Positions 31,230 through 40,231 are shown, numbered from the stretch's first letter. The stretch: DNA of 58,966 nucleotides from CAWUKT01 sp963923035 (GCA_963923035.1 CAWUKT010000043.1:1-58966); one strand, 5' to 3'. The notes: generated by a model from the letters alone, not told the origin. Numbers and translations are program-made.

Positions 31230-33620
31230 ATGGAAGAAAAACTTGAGGAACTTTTCAAATTGGTTCAAAAGGAATTCATGAGGTACGGAGAAATTGTGCA
31301 AGCTCTGAACAAGGCTATTAACAGAAAACTGAATCTAATTGAAGCTAGTTATGAAGAGGTTTCTATTAGGAAGAATGTTATTTGCAAGGGGGCAAGTGGA
31401 ACAGCGCTAGTTTGGGAAGGCGATGAGGAAGGATGTTTCTTGAAGAATGATTCAGGTTGGTTAAAGTATGACAACCTTAACTGGTATCTGAAGAAAAAGA
31501 GAGGGATCGTTAGGCCAGATAGTAGGATTCTCGATGTACTATCTGTGTACATTGGTTTTAAAGGATGGAGTGGATTTACAAACGAGAGTCGTTTTTCTCA
31601 AAAGAGGACAGATTTAGAACTACCTGATGATATAATAGGAAGAAGAAAAATTGTGCTTGAAATTCAAGATTTGATTCTTTCAAAAAAATCAAAGAATGCC
31701 ACAATTGTTCTTCATGGAATAGGAGGAGTAGGTAAAACACATTTATTAGTTACATTAAAATCACTTAAATTTTTTACCGATGAATTTGAAGTTGTTGAGT
31801 GGATAACCGTTTCATTTGATCCAATCTCTGCATTAATAGAACATTTTAACAAAACTGAGGTAGAATTTAAGTACTCCCCCAGTCAGAACTTAAATTCAAA
31901 TTATGCGCGCCTTTTAAGAATGTTAAAGTCTTTTTATCCTAAAGACAGGCGCGTTATAATTTTCGATAATGTTGACGATGTAGAACATTTAGAATTGCTC
32001 AGAAATTTTTCAGATAAAACCAATTGGAAAGTAATAATTTCAACAAGGCACAGTCCTCTTACTTTTGGACACTGGATTTTTATCCCACTACTGTCTGTTG
32101 AAGACGCAAAAAGTTTATTTCATTATCACTATCAGAAAAAAGATTGGAATGAGCAGGATGTTTCAACTTTAGTATCTGTTCTAGGGTATCATCCTTTACT
32201 AATTTCTGTTTATGCTAATGTTGGAAATCATCATCCTGAGTTGGGAATCAAGGCTTTACTGGAAATTTCTAAAACTGTCAGGGGGTACGGAAATCGGAGT
32301 GAATTAGACACTCTAATTAGAGTAGATCCAATGCTTGGAAGGACTACCGAAGAATATATTTCCGCCAAAGATTATCTTGTGCAAATCTTTTCCTTTTCTA
32401 ACATATCGAGTTCAGAATCACTGATATTAACCCTGTTGTCGGCAATGCCTATTGACCAGTATGACTTAAAATATTTGCACAATTTATGGTACCTGAATCG
32501 ACCTTTTGGAAAGACAATACACCAAATCTTTATAAAAAATCAGGATTCATTTTTGTTTGTTTCATTCACAGAAGGTCTAATACCTTTGATTTTTCCTCGA
32601 ACAAGAAAAAAGAAAGTATGGACTAAACTAAACAGTATCGAAAAATTTGAAGGACAATTTCGGATTCTCAAGGAAAATGGATGGTTGAATATCTGGGAAG
32701 GAAAGGTTCAAATGCACCCTATTGTACAAAAGGCAATTCACGAGGTAAAGAGCCCCTCCGTCCATAATTGTAGATATCTTCTCGGTGGACTTATTGTAAA
32801 TCTTGAGGTAGATGAGGAAGAAACAGCGACGGCTAAGGAAAGAGAAATTCGAATCGCTGAATATTCTATCAAAGTAATCAATGATATTAACCCTCAGATC
32901 TCAAACTTGTTGAATTCGATCGGCACGTATTATTTCGAAGGTGAGGAGACTAAAGAAAAGGCTCATCAATATTTTGAGGCATCTCAAGATAGAAAAAAGA
33001 CTGTTCTAAGTTTTTTGATTAGAAACTCTGTATTTGGAGCTATGGGGAAAATAAATCTCGGTCACTCTTGTCGAGAGTTTGAGCGTTATGACGAAGCTAT
33101 ATCGCACTTTGATAGTGCTATTGAGAAACTTGAATTACTGCAACAAAGTTGGCTCCCCTTTTCGAGAAAACTTAAGAAAGCATACGCAGAAGCTTTTAAT
33201 GGATTGGGGTTAGTCTATCAGGATAAGGGTAACCAAGAAAAATCAATGGAGTATTTGAGAAAATCCCTAGAAATTAGATTAAAGGGGTTTGGTCCTGAAA
33301 GTATTCTGGTTGGAAATTCTTATTACAACATGGCATCAGTTTATCATGACCTAAAAAACGAGGAGAAAGCCTGGGAACATAACTTGAAAGCTCTTCAAAT
33401 TTACGAGAAATTGAAATTAGGCGATCATCCCCATTTTGGAAAAATCTGTATTAGAATTGGTTCTGAATACGGAGTAAGAAAAGAATATGAAAAAGGCTTA
33501 TACTACACACGCAAAGGGAAAGAGATAAAGAAAAATCTTTTTGGAGAAGAGAGCATTGAATTTAAAGAGGCTAAAATGGTAGAGGATAAGATTCTGGAAT
33601 GGCAAAAAAAAGGAAGGTGA
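31230..33620 (+). CDS. NB-ARC STAND NTPase with C-terminal TPRs
   Basis: This is a 796-residue protein. The N-terminal part (1-120) is mixed, without a recognised effector; LDVLSVYIGFKGWSGF (101-116) looks like a helical adaptor motif. The NB-ARC ATPase has the P-loop HGIGGVGKT (162-170), Walker B RVIIFDNVDD (241-250), the sensor ISTRHS (270-275) and YHPLLIS (320-326, the GLPL equivalent). After a winged-helix-like region, TPRs run from about 590 to 790 (AEAFNGLGLVYQDKGNQEKS, SYYNMASVYHDLKNEEKAW). Bacterial proteins of this plan are NLR-like and often antiphage. Its location in a defence island supports that; the effector activity is unknown. Confidence 0.88.
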   Translation: MEEKLEELFKLVQKEFMRYGEIVQALNKAINRKLNLIEASYEEVSIRKNVICKGASGTALVWEGDEEGCFLKNDSGWLKYDNLNWYLKKKRGIVRPDSRILDVLSVYIGFKGWSGFTNESRFSQKRTDLELPDDIIGRRKIVLEIQDLILSKKSKNATIVLHGIGGVGKTHLLVTLKSLKFFTDEFEVVEWITVSFDPISALIEHFNKTEVEFKYSPSQNLNSNYARLLRMLKSFYPKDRRVIIFDNVDDVEHLELLRNFSDKTNWKVIISTRHSPLTFGHWIFIPLLSVEDAKSLFHYHYQKKDWNEQDVSTLVSVLGYHPLLISVYANVGNHHPELGIKALLEISKTVRGYGNRSELDTLIRVDPMLGRTTEEYISAKDYLVQIFSFSNISSSESLILTLLSAMPIDQYDLKYLHNLWYLNRPFGKTIHQIFIKNQDSFLFVSFTEGLIPLIFPRTRKKKVWTKLNSIEKFEGQFRILKENGWLNIWEGKVQMHPIVQKAIHEVKSPSVHNCRYLLGGLIVNLEVDEEETATAKEREIRIAEYSIKVINDINPQISNLLNSIGTYYFEGEETKEKAHQYFEASQDRKKTVLSFLIRNSVFGAMGKINLGHSCREFERYDEAISHFDSAIEKLELLQQSWLPFSRKLKKAYAEAFNGLGLVYQDKGNQEKSMEYLRKSLEIRLKGFGPESILVGNSYYNMASVYHDLKNEEKAWEHNLKALQIYEKLKLGDHPHFGKICIRIGSEYGVRKEYEKGLYYTRKGKEIKKNLFGEESIEFKEAKMVEDKILEWQKKGR

Positions 33621-33634
33621 CAGTATTTTCAGTA

Positions 33635-33674
33635 GCCCCAAGCCAGTCGATCCTGCAAGGTCGGCTGGCTTGGG
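33635..33674 (+). terminator. Hairpin after the NB-ARC gene
   Basis: CCCCAAGCCAG (33635-33645) pairs perfectly with CTGGCTTGGGG (33664-33674), 15 bp after the stop. There is no T run. Confidence 0.65.
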
Positions 33675-33689
33675 GAGCAGCTTTGGATA

Positions 33690-33869
33690 AACTGCCCCCG
33701 TGTTTCCTATTCGTGGAGGTTGCCATATCTATACAGTAATCAACCTCCCACTTTCAAATTCGATAAATTTTCTTCGGTTGGCCTTCAACTGGCTCAGGTT
33801 TCGAGCGAGTAGGTTCGATAATTTCCCACTTGGGGTACAAATTGGCCCGAACTGCAAAGTTCGGGTTTT
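33690..33869 (+). ncRNA. Possible small RNA ending in an orphan terminator
   Basis: No gene is visible in 33621-34191. The intrinsic terminator CCCGAAC/GTTCGGG plus TTTT (33846-33869) has no coding sequence before it since the previous hairpin. A strong stem GGAGGTTG/CAACCTCC (33714-33721, 33740-33747) lies upstream. Together they suggest a short structured transcript; no promoter is clear. Confidence 0.35.
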
Positions 33870-34191
33870 CTTTTGATATCTATAGGCCATAGATAGGCTA
33901 CGGCAAGGTCATATCAGACATAGAGAATGAACGGTGTCTATTTGCCCCATGACAAAATGGAGGCAACATGGTTTTTATTAGGGGCAGCGTTTGATTTCCT
34001 GATCAGTCAATTTGACCGAGTTTCCCTGATCATTTGTCATAAAAGACTGGTTGGCATAGAGTTGGATCCAGCTGGGGTAACCCTGTAGAGTGATTTATTC
34101 TGCTTTTTGAGAGGTCCTTGCTCTTTCGTTCTTTTCAAGCTAACAAATAGACCAGATAGACAATCACGGGGAAAACTTAACCAATTTTATT

Positions 34192-34488
34192 ATGGCTGAC
34201 GCCTTACTCACTTACGACATCACAAAACGCCATTCGGCAGTAAAGGCTGAATTGAAGAAGAAAGGGTATCTTGATTATTGGACTGCAAATAATAAGACGT
34301 ACTATTTGCCTAATACAACAATGTGGAAGAAGGGTGGTGACTCTTCAACAGCACTCAAAGATATGCAGGCGGTAATTTCAATACTCAATCATAACCAATA
34401 CCTAAGCAATAAAATTAGCTTAGATAGATGTATTGCAGTTGATTTCAGTTATTGGAATGGTATCCCAGGACAACCTCATAGGTCTTGA
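34192..34488 (+). CDS. Cas2/SinR-like ferredoxin-fold protein, orphan
   Basis: The protein has 98 residues. ADALLTYDITKRHSAVKAELKKKGY has the first strand with the Asp of Cas2-like nucleases (TYD) followed by a helix. YYLPNTTMW forms the second strand, a helix follows (TALKDMQAVISIL), and RCIAVDFSYWNG forms the final strand. This matches the SinR/Cas2-like fold. No cas1 or CRISPR array is in the window, so it is not an adaptation module. VapD-type RNases and DNA-binding homologues share the fold. It is the last gene before the right border of the island. Confidence 0.65.
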   Translation: MADALLTYDITKRHSAVKAELKKKGYLDYWTANNKTYYLPNTTMWKKGGDSSTALKDMQAVISILNHNQYLSNKISLDRCIAVDFSYWNGIPGQPHRS

Positions 34489-34510
34489 GAAAGCATCGCT
34501 TTCTGCACGG

Positions 34511-34547
34511 CCGAGGCTGCGCCCACGCTCGCGTGGCGCAGCTTCGG
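34511..34547. repeat. REP-like hairpin with CGCTCGCG centre
   Basis: CCGA (34511-34514), GCTGCGCC (34516-34523) and ACGC (34525-34528) pair with GCGT (34531-34534), GGCGCAGC (34535-34542) and TCGG (34544-34547). It shares its centre with the hairpin at 29587-29617. Confidence 0.65.
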
Positions 34548-34651
34548 ATTTTGCTCTCAAGCCACCCCAGCGATGTACCGTACAAAATCATCTTCCAAGG
34601 CGAAGATCTGACGGTATGCCGTGGCCAAAGTGTTCGACACTTCGCTGCCTC

Positions 34652-34658
34652 GGGTACC
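34652..34658 (+). other. Putative right attachment core (GGGTACC)
   Basis: Direct repeat of 12091-12097. The next bases ACC would restore an encoded CCA end to tRNA-Leu if joined to the left half. Confidence 0.5.
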
Positions 34659-34663
34659 ACCAC

Positions 34664-34693
34664 AAACCCTGACGAATTCTCGTCGGGGTTTTG
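34664..34693 (+). terminator. Probable original terminator of tRNA-Leu
   Basis: AAACCC and GACGA (34664-34675) pair with TCGTC and GGGTTT (34680-34691) across an ATTC loop, with T following. No gene precedes it on this strand; it fits a tRNA terminator separated from its tRNA by the island. Confidence 0.75.
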
Positions 34694-34798
34694 TCATTTA
34701 CAGAGCTTCAAATTGCAGTACCTCGCCCGGGGAAAGCCAAAATGCAATTGCAAGCGGAGTTCGATAACCGTACAAAAGTCAACACGCTTAGCAGAACC

Positions 34799-36535
34799 TC
34801 ACAAATACAACTGAAAGCCCAGGTTAACCTGATAATAATCAGGACGAAGCCGATTTCGGGAATCTTGTTCGTACAGCAGGACCCGCTCCTCACCTTGGCC
34901 AGCGACGATATCCAATCGGTCGTACACGGCAAAGGGAAGATAGCCGCCCAGGACCACATAAATACTGCCAGAGGCCCGGTATTTCAACTGCAAGGACGTG
35001 ATCAGGTTGCCCTGGCGGGTCCGTTCAATGATCTGAGTGGTTTCTGCACTCAGGGGAGTCAATTGCAATAAATTGCCGGAGGGCAAACCTTCGCCAGTTT
35101 CCAGGGCAGCGCTTAAATAATTGACCCCTGCACCGATTCCGATCAGCCACCTTTGGTTGTGGGCAATGGGTTGGCTCCGGGCGATCAACAGGGAATGTGT
35201 ACTCACCCTCCGGGTGAAACCGATAGATCCTCCCCCGACATATTTGATCCCCCAGGCGTTATTGAGTCGATATTTAAACTGGGAGGTAAAAAGCACCTCG
35301 TATGCCCGCTGGTGGAGTTGGCCGTCAAGCCCAGATTCATTCAGTGCGGTCAGTTCGCTCCGAGGCTTGCTTACAAGCAGGCCAATCCCCGTCCCCATGG
35401 AGATGTTTTTATGTATTTTTTGAGCCCCCCTTCCCCGCAACTGATCAGATGTATCCTGAGGCACCTCCAGAGCGAGTCGGTCACTAAAGTTAAGTTGGTC
35501 ATTGAAAGGGATGGGGGCGGTTGAGAGGGAATGGCGGTTCAAATAGAAAAAATTATTCAGGTACAGGCGGTTGGCGTCCTCCCTATCATATTCAGCAAAT
35601 CCGGTTCGGTAATTGATGAAACTAAGCCGGAACAATCGATCTGCTTTGAAATACTCGGTGGTGAAATTGAGAAAGAGTCGACTCGAACTTCCACTCATTG
35701 AAAAGCCTTTTACTTTTTCTTCCTTGACCGTGTATTCCGCTTTGACCAGCGCGTAAGTATTGTCCTGAATGTACAATGCGCCCTCATAGTTCGGAGTTTC
35801 AAACCGCATTTTGAACATGGCCTCCCCCAAATAACTCGTGGTGTCCACGAGTTGGAACCGGTATTTTTTCGAATGGATATCATCCAGGGGAGGCTCCCGG
35901 GAGGCCACCACGTCAAACCGGTGGACATTGTGTGCGCCGGCCATGATATTTGTAAAAGGCTTGTAATCTGGCTTTTGGAGCTTGACCTCCCCATCAAGGA
36001 TGCGGACTGTGCTGAACTTGTTCCGCTTGGCATAGGCCAGCTTATCAGCTTCGATCATCGCCTCCGCCGAATAAATCAGATCCTGGCAGAGGCTATCGGT
36101 GGCCAATTGTTCAATCACCCGCCCGGTGATGCGCTCGCTTTCCCGGGGATAGTTCTCCGGGATAGCGTCCAACACTTTTTGGAGCAGGACCCTTTCGTGA
36201 TCTATGTAGGTGATGACGACATCTTCAGTGGAAATAGGTGCTGGTTGTAGCGAGATAAAATTGGAAATCCCCGCCGTAAGCTCAACCCGCTTGGTCGCAT
36301 ACCCAATACTGCTCACCATGACCTCCAATTTCCGCTCAGTTGCCTGGTGCGAAAAATTACCGTTTAGGTCAGCGACAAATCCGGATGTTCCGTCGGGCAA
36401 TATTTGGAACCGGGCAAAGGGAACCGGCTCCTCAGTCTCCCCATCCCGTATTTCCCCTCCGAAACGATAGTCCTGAGCCTGCAAAGGTCCAGCCATGAAC
36501 GCCACGATAAGGACAATAAGAGAAATCCACTTCAT
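34799..36535 (-). CDS. Outer membrane protein with carboxypeptidase-like regulatory domain
   Basis: The protein has 578 residues with a signal peptide ending in LQAQ. Residues 25-95 form a CarboxypepD_reg-like beta sandwich (FGGEIRDGETEEPVPFARFQI...GNFSHQA...VSSIGYATKRVEL). A central domain (about 110-330) resembles the DUF5686-type part (LQKVLDAIPENYP..., YIQDNTYALVKAEYTVKE). The rest is strand-rich and ends in LGFQLYL, like a barrel. It probably lies in the outer membrane; its substrate is unknown. It is divergent from the TonB receptor. Confidence 0.75.
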   Translation of the reverse strand: MKWISLIVLIVAFMAGPLQAQDYRFGGEIRDGETEEPVPFARFQILPDGTSGFVADLNGNFSHQATERKLEVMVSSIGYATKRVELTAGISNFISLQPAPISTEDVVITYIDHERVLLQKVLDAIPENYPRESERITGRVIEQLATDSLCQDLIYSAEAMIEADKLAYAKRNKFSTVRILDGEVKLQKPDYKPFTNIMAGAHNVHRFDVVASREPPLDDIHSKKYRFQLVDTTSYLGEAMFKMRFETPNYEGALYIQDNTYALVKAEYTVKEEKVKGFSMSGSSSRLFLNFTTEYFKADRLFRLSFINYRTGFAEYDREDANRLYLNNFFYLNRHSLSTAPIPFNDQLNFSDRLALEVPQDTSDQLRGRGAQKIHKNISMGTGIGLLVSKPRSELTALNESGLDGQLHQRAYEVLFTSQFKYRLNNAWGIKYVGGGSIGFTRRVSTHSLLIARSQPIAHNQRWLIGIGAGVNYLSAALETGEGLPSGNLLQLTPLSAETTQIIERTRQGNLITSLQLKYRASGSIYVVLGGYLPFAVYDRLDIVAGQGEERVLLYEQDSRNRLRPDYYQVNLGFQLYL

Positions 36536-36938
36536 TGTTTGATGATTAGGTATCGAAACCAGCCTGTTTTCTTATCCGGTTGAAAAGGTGACCTGGCTCT
36601 CACTAGAATTGTTTTTTCTTAAGTCATCTTAAACTTACCTAAAATCGGAGTCAAAGTGGGGGCAATTTGAAATGGTCTTGTGGCTCTATCTCCAGTGATC
36701 AACAGTTGCAATTTCTCCTAAAGATCATTTCGGATTGGATGAAAAGGGAGGTGGCTCTGTTGTAGTATAGGTGTCAATCCATGCCTTTTCCGTAAACCAA
36801 TGCTCTTTGGTACCTTCCACCCATTCACCCCACAAACAACTCTGTTTCCTCCGTCCCCTGGCCATTATGCGGTCCCAATAGATTGGCCAGCGGGCAGTTT
36901 TTTTCTAATTTGCCCCCAACCAACGATAAACAAGCTGA
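36536..36938. other. Divergent intergenic region
   Basis: A gap of about 400 bp between the divergent outer membrane genes. Apart from the promoter at 36883-36912, I see no gene and no clear repeat in it. Confidence 0.5.
36883..36912 (+). promoter_or_regulatory. Promoter of the TonB receptor operon
   Basis: TTG (36883-36885), a 20-nt spacer and TAATTTG (36906-36912) fit the Bacteroidota promoter except for one base missing in the -7 box. The ATG is 27 bp downstream. Confidence 0.55.
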
Positions 36939-39341
36939 ATGAAATGGATTCTATACGGTGCGCTGGGGGGACTGCTCCTGTTGATGGGAGGGGGATTATA
37001 TGCCCAAACCGATGCGCGTTTCACCATTTCCGGGTACGTTTCGGATGCTGAAACGGGCGAGAGGTTGGTGGCCGCCAAAGTGGTGGACCCCAGCTCTCAG
37101 ATAGGGGCCATTTCCAATGCCTACGGGTTCTATTCCTTGACATTGCCCGCCGACTCGGTCCGCCTCGTCGCTTCCTACGTGGGGTACCAGCCTTGGGCCC
37201 GCACCTTTTTCCTGGAAGAAGACCTGACCCTAGACATCCAATTGACGGAGGAGGCATTGGAACTGGAAACGGTCCAGATCACCTCGGAAGAGTTGCAAAC
37301 CCTCCAGGAGGACGCCAATATGAGCAGCATTCAGGTGCCGATTGAGCAGATCAAGAAATTGCCGGCTTTGATGGGTGACCCGGACGTGATCAAGGCCGTC
37401 CAATTGTTGCCGGGAGTGCAGTCGGGGGCTGAGGGGTTGAGCGGATTGTACGTGCGGGGAGGAGGGCCGGATCAAAACCTAATCTTATTGGATGGTGTTC
37501 CTTTGTACAATGTCACCCACCTGGGTGGGTTGTTTTCGGTGTTCAACACCGACGCCCTCAACCGGGTCAACCTCGTCAAAGGCGGCTTTCCAGCCCGCTA
37601 TGGAGGCCGGCTTTCCTCCGTACTGGACATCACGATGAAAGAAGGGAATTCCCAGGAATTCCACGGCTCGGCGCAGGTTGGACTGCTGGCGGCCAAGGTT
37701 TCGCTGGAAGGCCCGATTGTAAAGGACAAAACCAGTTTTTTCCTTTCCGCCCGCCGTACCTACTTTGATCTCTGGGCCAGTCCCATCATCCGGGCGGCCA
37801 CCGAGGACAATTCGGGCGGCTATTTTTTCCACGACTTCAACGCCAAAATCAACCATAAATTTTCCGACAAAGACCGCATCTATTTCTCCTTTTTCAACAG
37901 CTTGGACCGCTTCAGGCTCGAAACCTTGGACCAGTTTTCCCGCTTTGATTCAACTACTTCCCAAACGACCCGGTTTGAGCAGCGGTTTGAAACTGGATTT
38001 GGATGGGGAAATACCGTGGGGGCGCTGAGATGGAACCACCTGTTTTCGAATCGCCTGTTCGGGAACTTCACGGCGACCTTCAGCCGGTACGATTTCGACA
38101 TCAATACCAGCGTCGAAGATCTGGAAACCACGGAAGGCGATCCCACAATGAGGCGGCTGGTGGCATTTGCCTACGAATCGGGAATCCGGGACTATTCTTT
38201 GCGGACCGATTTTGATTTTTTCCTGAACCCCAACCACCTGATCCGATTCGGCGGCTACCTCACCCACCACAAATTTTCACCGGGCAATACCCTTCTGCAA
38301 TACGACCTTCCGTCCCTGGTATTGGACACTTCGATTGGGAATCCGACGATCTTCAGTACGGAGGCGGCGGCCTACCTGGAAGATGAGGTGAGGGTGAGCA
38401 GTCGAATCAAGTTGAACATTGGGCTCCACCTTTCCGGGCTCAAGGTGCGGGACAAGTTCTTTCCTTCTTTGCAGCCCCGGTTTTCGGGGCGCTATTTACT
38501 CCCCAACGAATGGGCGTTGAAGGCCTCGTATTCCGGGATGCAGCAGTATATCCACCTGCTCAGCAACTCCGGGGTGGGCTTGCCGCTGGACCTGTGGGTG
38601 CCCGCGACCGATCGGGTTCCCCCTCAGTTTGCCCACCAGGGAGCCGTCGGGGTGGCCCGGACCTTCTCGGAGATTGGTGTGGACGTTTCGGTGGAGGCCT
38701 ATTACAAGAGCCTGACCAATGTGGTTGAATACCTGCCCGGCGCGTCCTTTTTTGATTTGGAGGGGGATTGGGAAAATTTGGTCACGTCCGGTCGGGGGGA
38801 ATCTTACGGGGTGGAGTTTTTGGTGCAAAAGAAAACAGGCCGCTTGAGCGGTTGGGTGGGCTATACCCTGTCCCGGAGCAACCGGCAGTTTGAAGATTTG
38901 AACCGGGGGGAGGTGTTTCCCTACAAATACGACCGCCGGCACGACCTGTCGATCGTGTCGAGCTATGAAATCAATGATCGGATTGACCTATCGGCCACGT
39001 TTGTCTACGGCACCGGCAATACGGCTACGGTCCCGGTAGGTCTCATTTGGGCCCAGAACATCAGTCTGACCGATCAATTTTCCCGATTGTTCCTCACCAA
39101 CGAATTCGGACCCCGAAACGGATTCCGTTTGCGCCCCTACCACCGGGTAGACCTGGGGGCCAATTTTCACAAGCAGAAGAAGCGGGTGAGCCGGACCTGG
39201 ACGGTTTCGATCTACAACCTATACAACCGGCAAAACCCTTATTTCGTGTACTTCGCCGAAATGAGTTCGGGCAGCCCGGAATTCAGGCAGGTCAGCTTGT
39301 TCCCCATAATTCCATCCTTTTCCTGGCGTATAGAATGGTAA
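36939..39341 (+). CDS. TonB-dependent receptor with carboxypeptidase-like N-terminal domain
   Basis: This is an 800-residue outer membrane transporter. It has a signal peptide (LLLLMGGGLYAQ), then a CarboxypepD_reg domain (ISGYVSDAETGERLVAAKVV...ASYVGYQPW) and a plug (IKKLPALMGDPDVIKAVQLLPGVQ...GLYVRGGGPDQNLILLDGVPLYNVTH...). A long beta-barrel ends in SFSWRIEW, aromatic-terminated. It imports an unknown ligand with TonB energy. The downstream DUF4249-like lipoprotein gene starts 2 bp after its stop, a usual pairing in Bacteroidota analogous to SusC/SusD-type pairs. Confidence 0.93.
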   Translation: MKWILYGALGGLLLLMGGGLYAQTDARFTISGYVSDAETGERLVAAKVVDPSSQIGAISNAYGFYSLTLPADSVRLVASYVGYQPWARTFFLEEDLTLDIQLTEEALELETVQITSEELQTLQEDANMSSIQVPIEQIKKLPALMGDPDVIKAVQLLPGVQSGAEGLSGLYVRGGGPDQNLILLDGVPLYNVTHLGGLFSVFNTDALNRVNLVKGGFPARYGGRLSSVLDITMKEGNSQEFHGSAQVGLLAAKVSLEGPIVKDKTSFFLSARRTYFDLWASPIIRAATEDNSGGYFFHDFNAKINHKFSDKDRIYFSFFNSLDRFRLETLDQFSRFDSTTSQTTRFEQRFETGFGWGNTVGALRWNHLFSNRLFGNFTATFSRYDFDINTSVEDLETTEGDPTMRRLVAFAYESGIRDYSLRTDFDFFLNPNHLIRFGGYLTHHKFSPGNTLLQYDLPSLVLDTSIGNPTIFSTEAAAYLEDEVRVSSRIKLNIGLHLSGLKVRDKFFPSLQPRFSGRYLLPNEWALKASYSGMQQYIHLLSNSGVGLPLDLWVPATDRVPPQFAHQGAVGVARTFSEIGVDVSVEAYYKSLTNVVEYLPGASFFDLEGDWENLVTSGRGESYGVEFLVQKKTGRLSGWVGYTLSRSNRQFEDLNRGEVFPYKYDRRHDLSIVSSYEINDRIDLSATFVYGTGNTATVPVGLIWAQNISLTDQFSRLFLTNEFGPRNGFRLRPYHRVDLGANFHKQKKRVSRTWTVSIYNLYNRQNPYFVYFAEMSSGSPEFRQVSLFPIIPSFSWRIEW

Positions 39342-39343
39342 GC

Positions 39344-40231
39344 ATGAGAAACTGGATCCTATATATCCTCCCCCTGGCGATTTTCGGGGCCTCTTTTTCC
39401 AGCTGCGAAAAGGAGATCGACGTGGATTTACCGCCTTATACGCCTTCCTTGGTGGTCATGTCGCGGATTCAGCCCGACAGCGTGTTCTCCGTCTTCCTGT
39501 CCAACTCGGTGAGTATCCTGGACGGCGATGAACCGGAAGAAGTCACCGACGCCACGGTGGAGATTTTGAATGCCGATGGCCAGGTGATCGCGACCTTGGA
39601 AGATGAAGAAGACATTGGGTTTTATCGGGGAGGGGAATTGGACAAGCCCCGCATTGGGGCGACCTATCATTTGAGGATCGCAGCTGAAGATTATCCCTCG
39701 GTTTCCGCGTCAGCAATTTGTCCCGAGCCTGTCCCTATTCTCGAAGTCATCCGAACGGATATCCTGGGGGTAGATGGCGCCGGAAGACCAACCCGGGAAC
39801 TCACCATGACCTTTCAGGATGATCCGGCTGAGCGCAACTACTACCAATTGGCCCTTTACGAAGCGGATACGGCGTTTCTGTTCGGAGACACGACGGTCTT
39901 TCTGACGCGGATTTTTTTCGAACTGGCCAATGGAAACCTGACCAATCGGAATTCCTACGAGGATGGCTGGATGTTTACGGATGATTTTTTCAATGGCAAT
40001 GAACACACGTTGAGGATGGAGGCGGAGGAATCCGTTTTGGGTGACAGCACCGCCAACCTCTATGTTTTTCTGGCGACCGTATCGGAGGATTACTACCGGT
40101 ACCGGCTGTCGGCCGCTCGCCTGGACGAAATCAATCCCTTTTCGGAGCCCGCCCAGCTTCACAACAATATTGAAGGGGGAGTGGGAATCTTTTCGGGGAT
40201 CAGCGTGGATAAAAAGGTGGTTCCAGATTAA
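39344..40231 (+). CDS. DUF4249-like surface lipoprotein
   Basis: The protein has 295 residues from the ATG at 39344; 39335 is also possible and would overlap the receptor. The lipoprotein signal is FGASFSSCEKEIDVDLP, with the lipobox Cys. DUF4249 pattern: YTPSLVVMSRIQPDSVFSVFLSNSVSILD, ATVEILNADGQVI, FYRGGELDKPRIGATYHLRIAAEDYPSVSA and the C-terminal GVGIFSG. DUF4249 lipoproteins accompany TonB receptors and probably form the lid or ligand-binding part. It is translationally coupled to the receptor. Confidence 0.88.
   Translation: MRNWILYILPLAIFGASFSSCEKEIDVDLPPYTPSLVVMSRIQPDSVFSVFLSNSVSILDGDEPEEVTDATVEILNADGQVIATLEDEEDIGFYRGGELDKPRIGATYHLRIAAEDYPSVSASAICPEPVPILEVIRTDILGVDGAGRPTRELTMTFQDDPAERNYYQLALYEADTAFLFGDTTVFLTRIFFELANGNLTNRNSYEDGWMFTDDFFNGNEHTLRMEAEESVLGDSTANLYVFLATVSEDYYRYRLSAARLDEINPFSEPAQLHNNIEGGVGIFSGISVDKKVVPD

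Larger units (their letters stand above)
12098..34658. mobile_element. Mobilizable defence island in tRNA-Leu
   Basis: A stretch of about 22.6 kb is markedly more AT-rich than both flanks. It starts at the 3' end of a tRNA, has a large serine recombinase as its first gene, carries a relaxase/MobC/coupling-protein module and a candidate oriT, and ends at a second GGGTACC followed by a tRNA-type terminator. Cargo: DUF4365-APAZ plus short Argonaute, JAB-E1 operon, NB-ARC-TPR protein and Cas2-like protein. It lacks the VirB/Tra channel genes, so it is mobilizable rather than self-transmissible. A second recombinase at 15764 suggests it may be composite. Confidence 0.8.
34489..34798. other. Right border region of the island
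   Basis: No gene is seen. It contains the GC-rich hairpin at 34511-34547, the second GGGTACC (34652-34658) and a terminator (34664-34693). The composition changes from AT-rich to GC-rich within it. The hairpin already lies inside GC-rich sequence, so the exact border is uncertain by up to about 150 bp. Confidence 0.5.

Noticed and set aside
12098..34658. CRISPR array near the Cas2-like gene
   Set aside because: No direct repeats with regular spacers were seen around 34192-34488 or elsewhere in the window.
34600..34659. Possible second tRNA 3' end (TTCGACA ... CTCGGGTACCA)
   Set aside because: The T-stem and T-loop do not pair with correct spacing and no 5' acceptor half fits, so it is not a tRNA fragment; only the GGGTACC match was kept as an att candidate.
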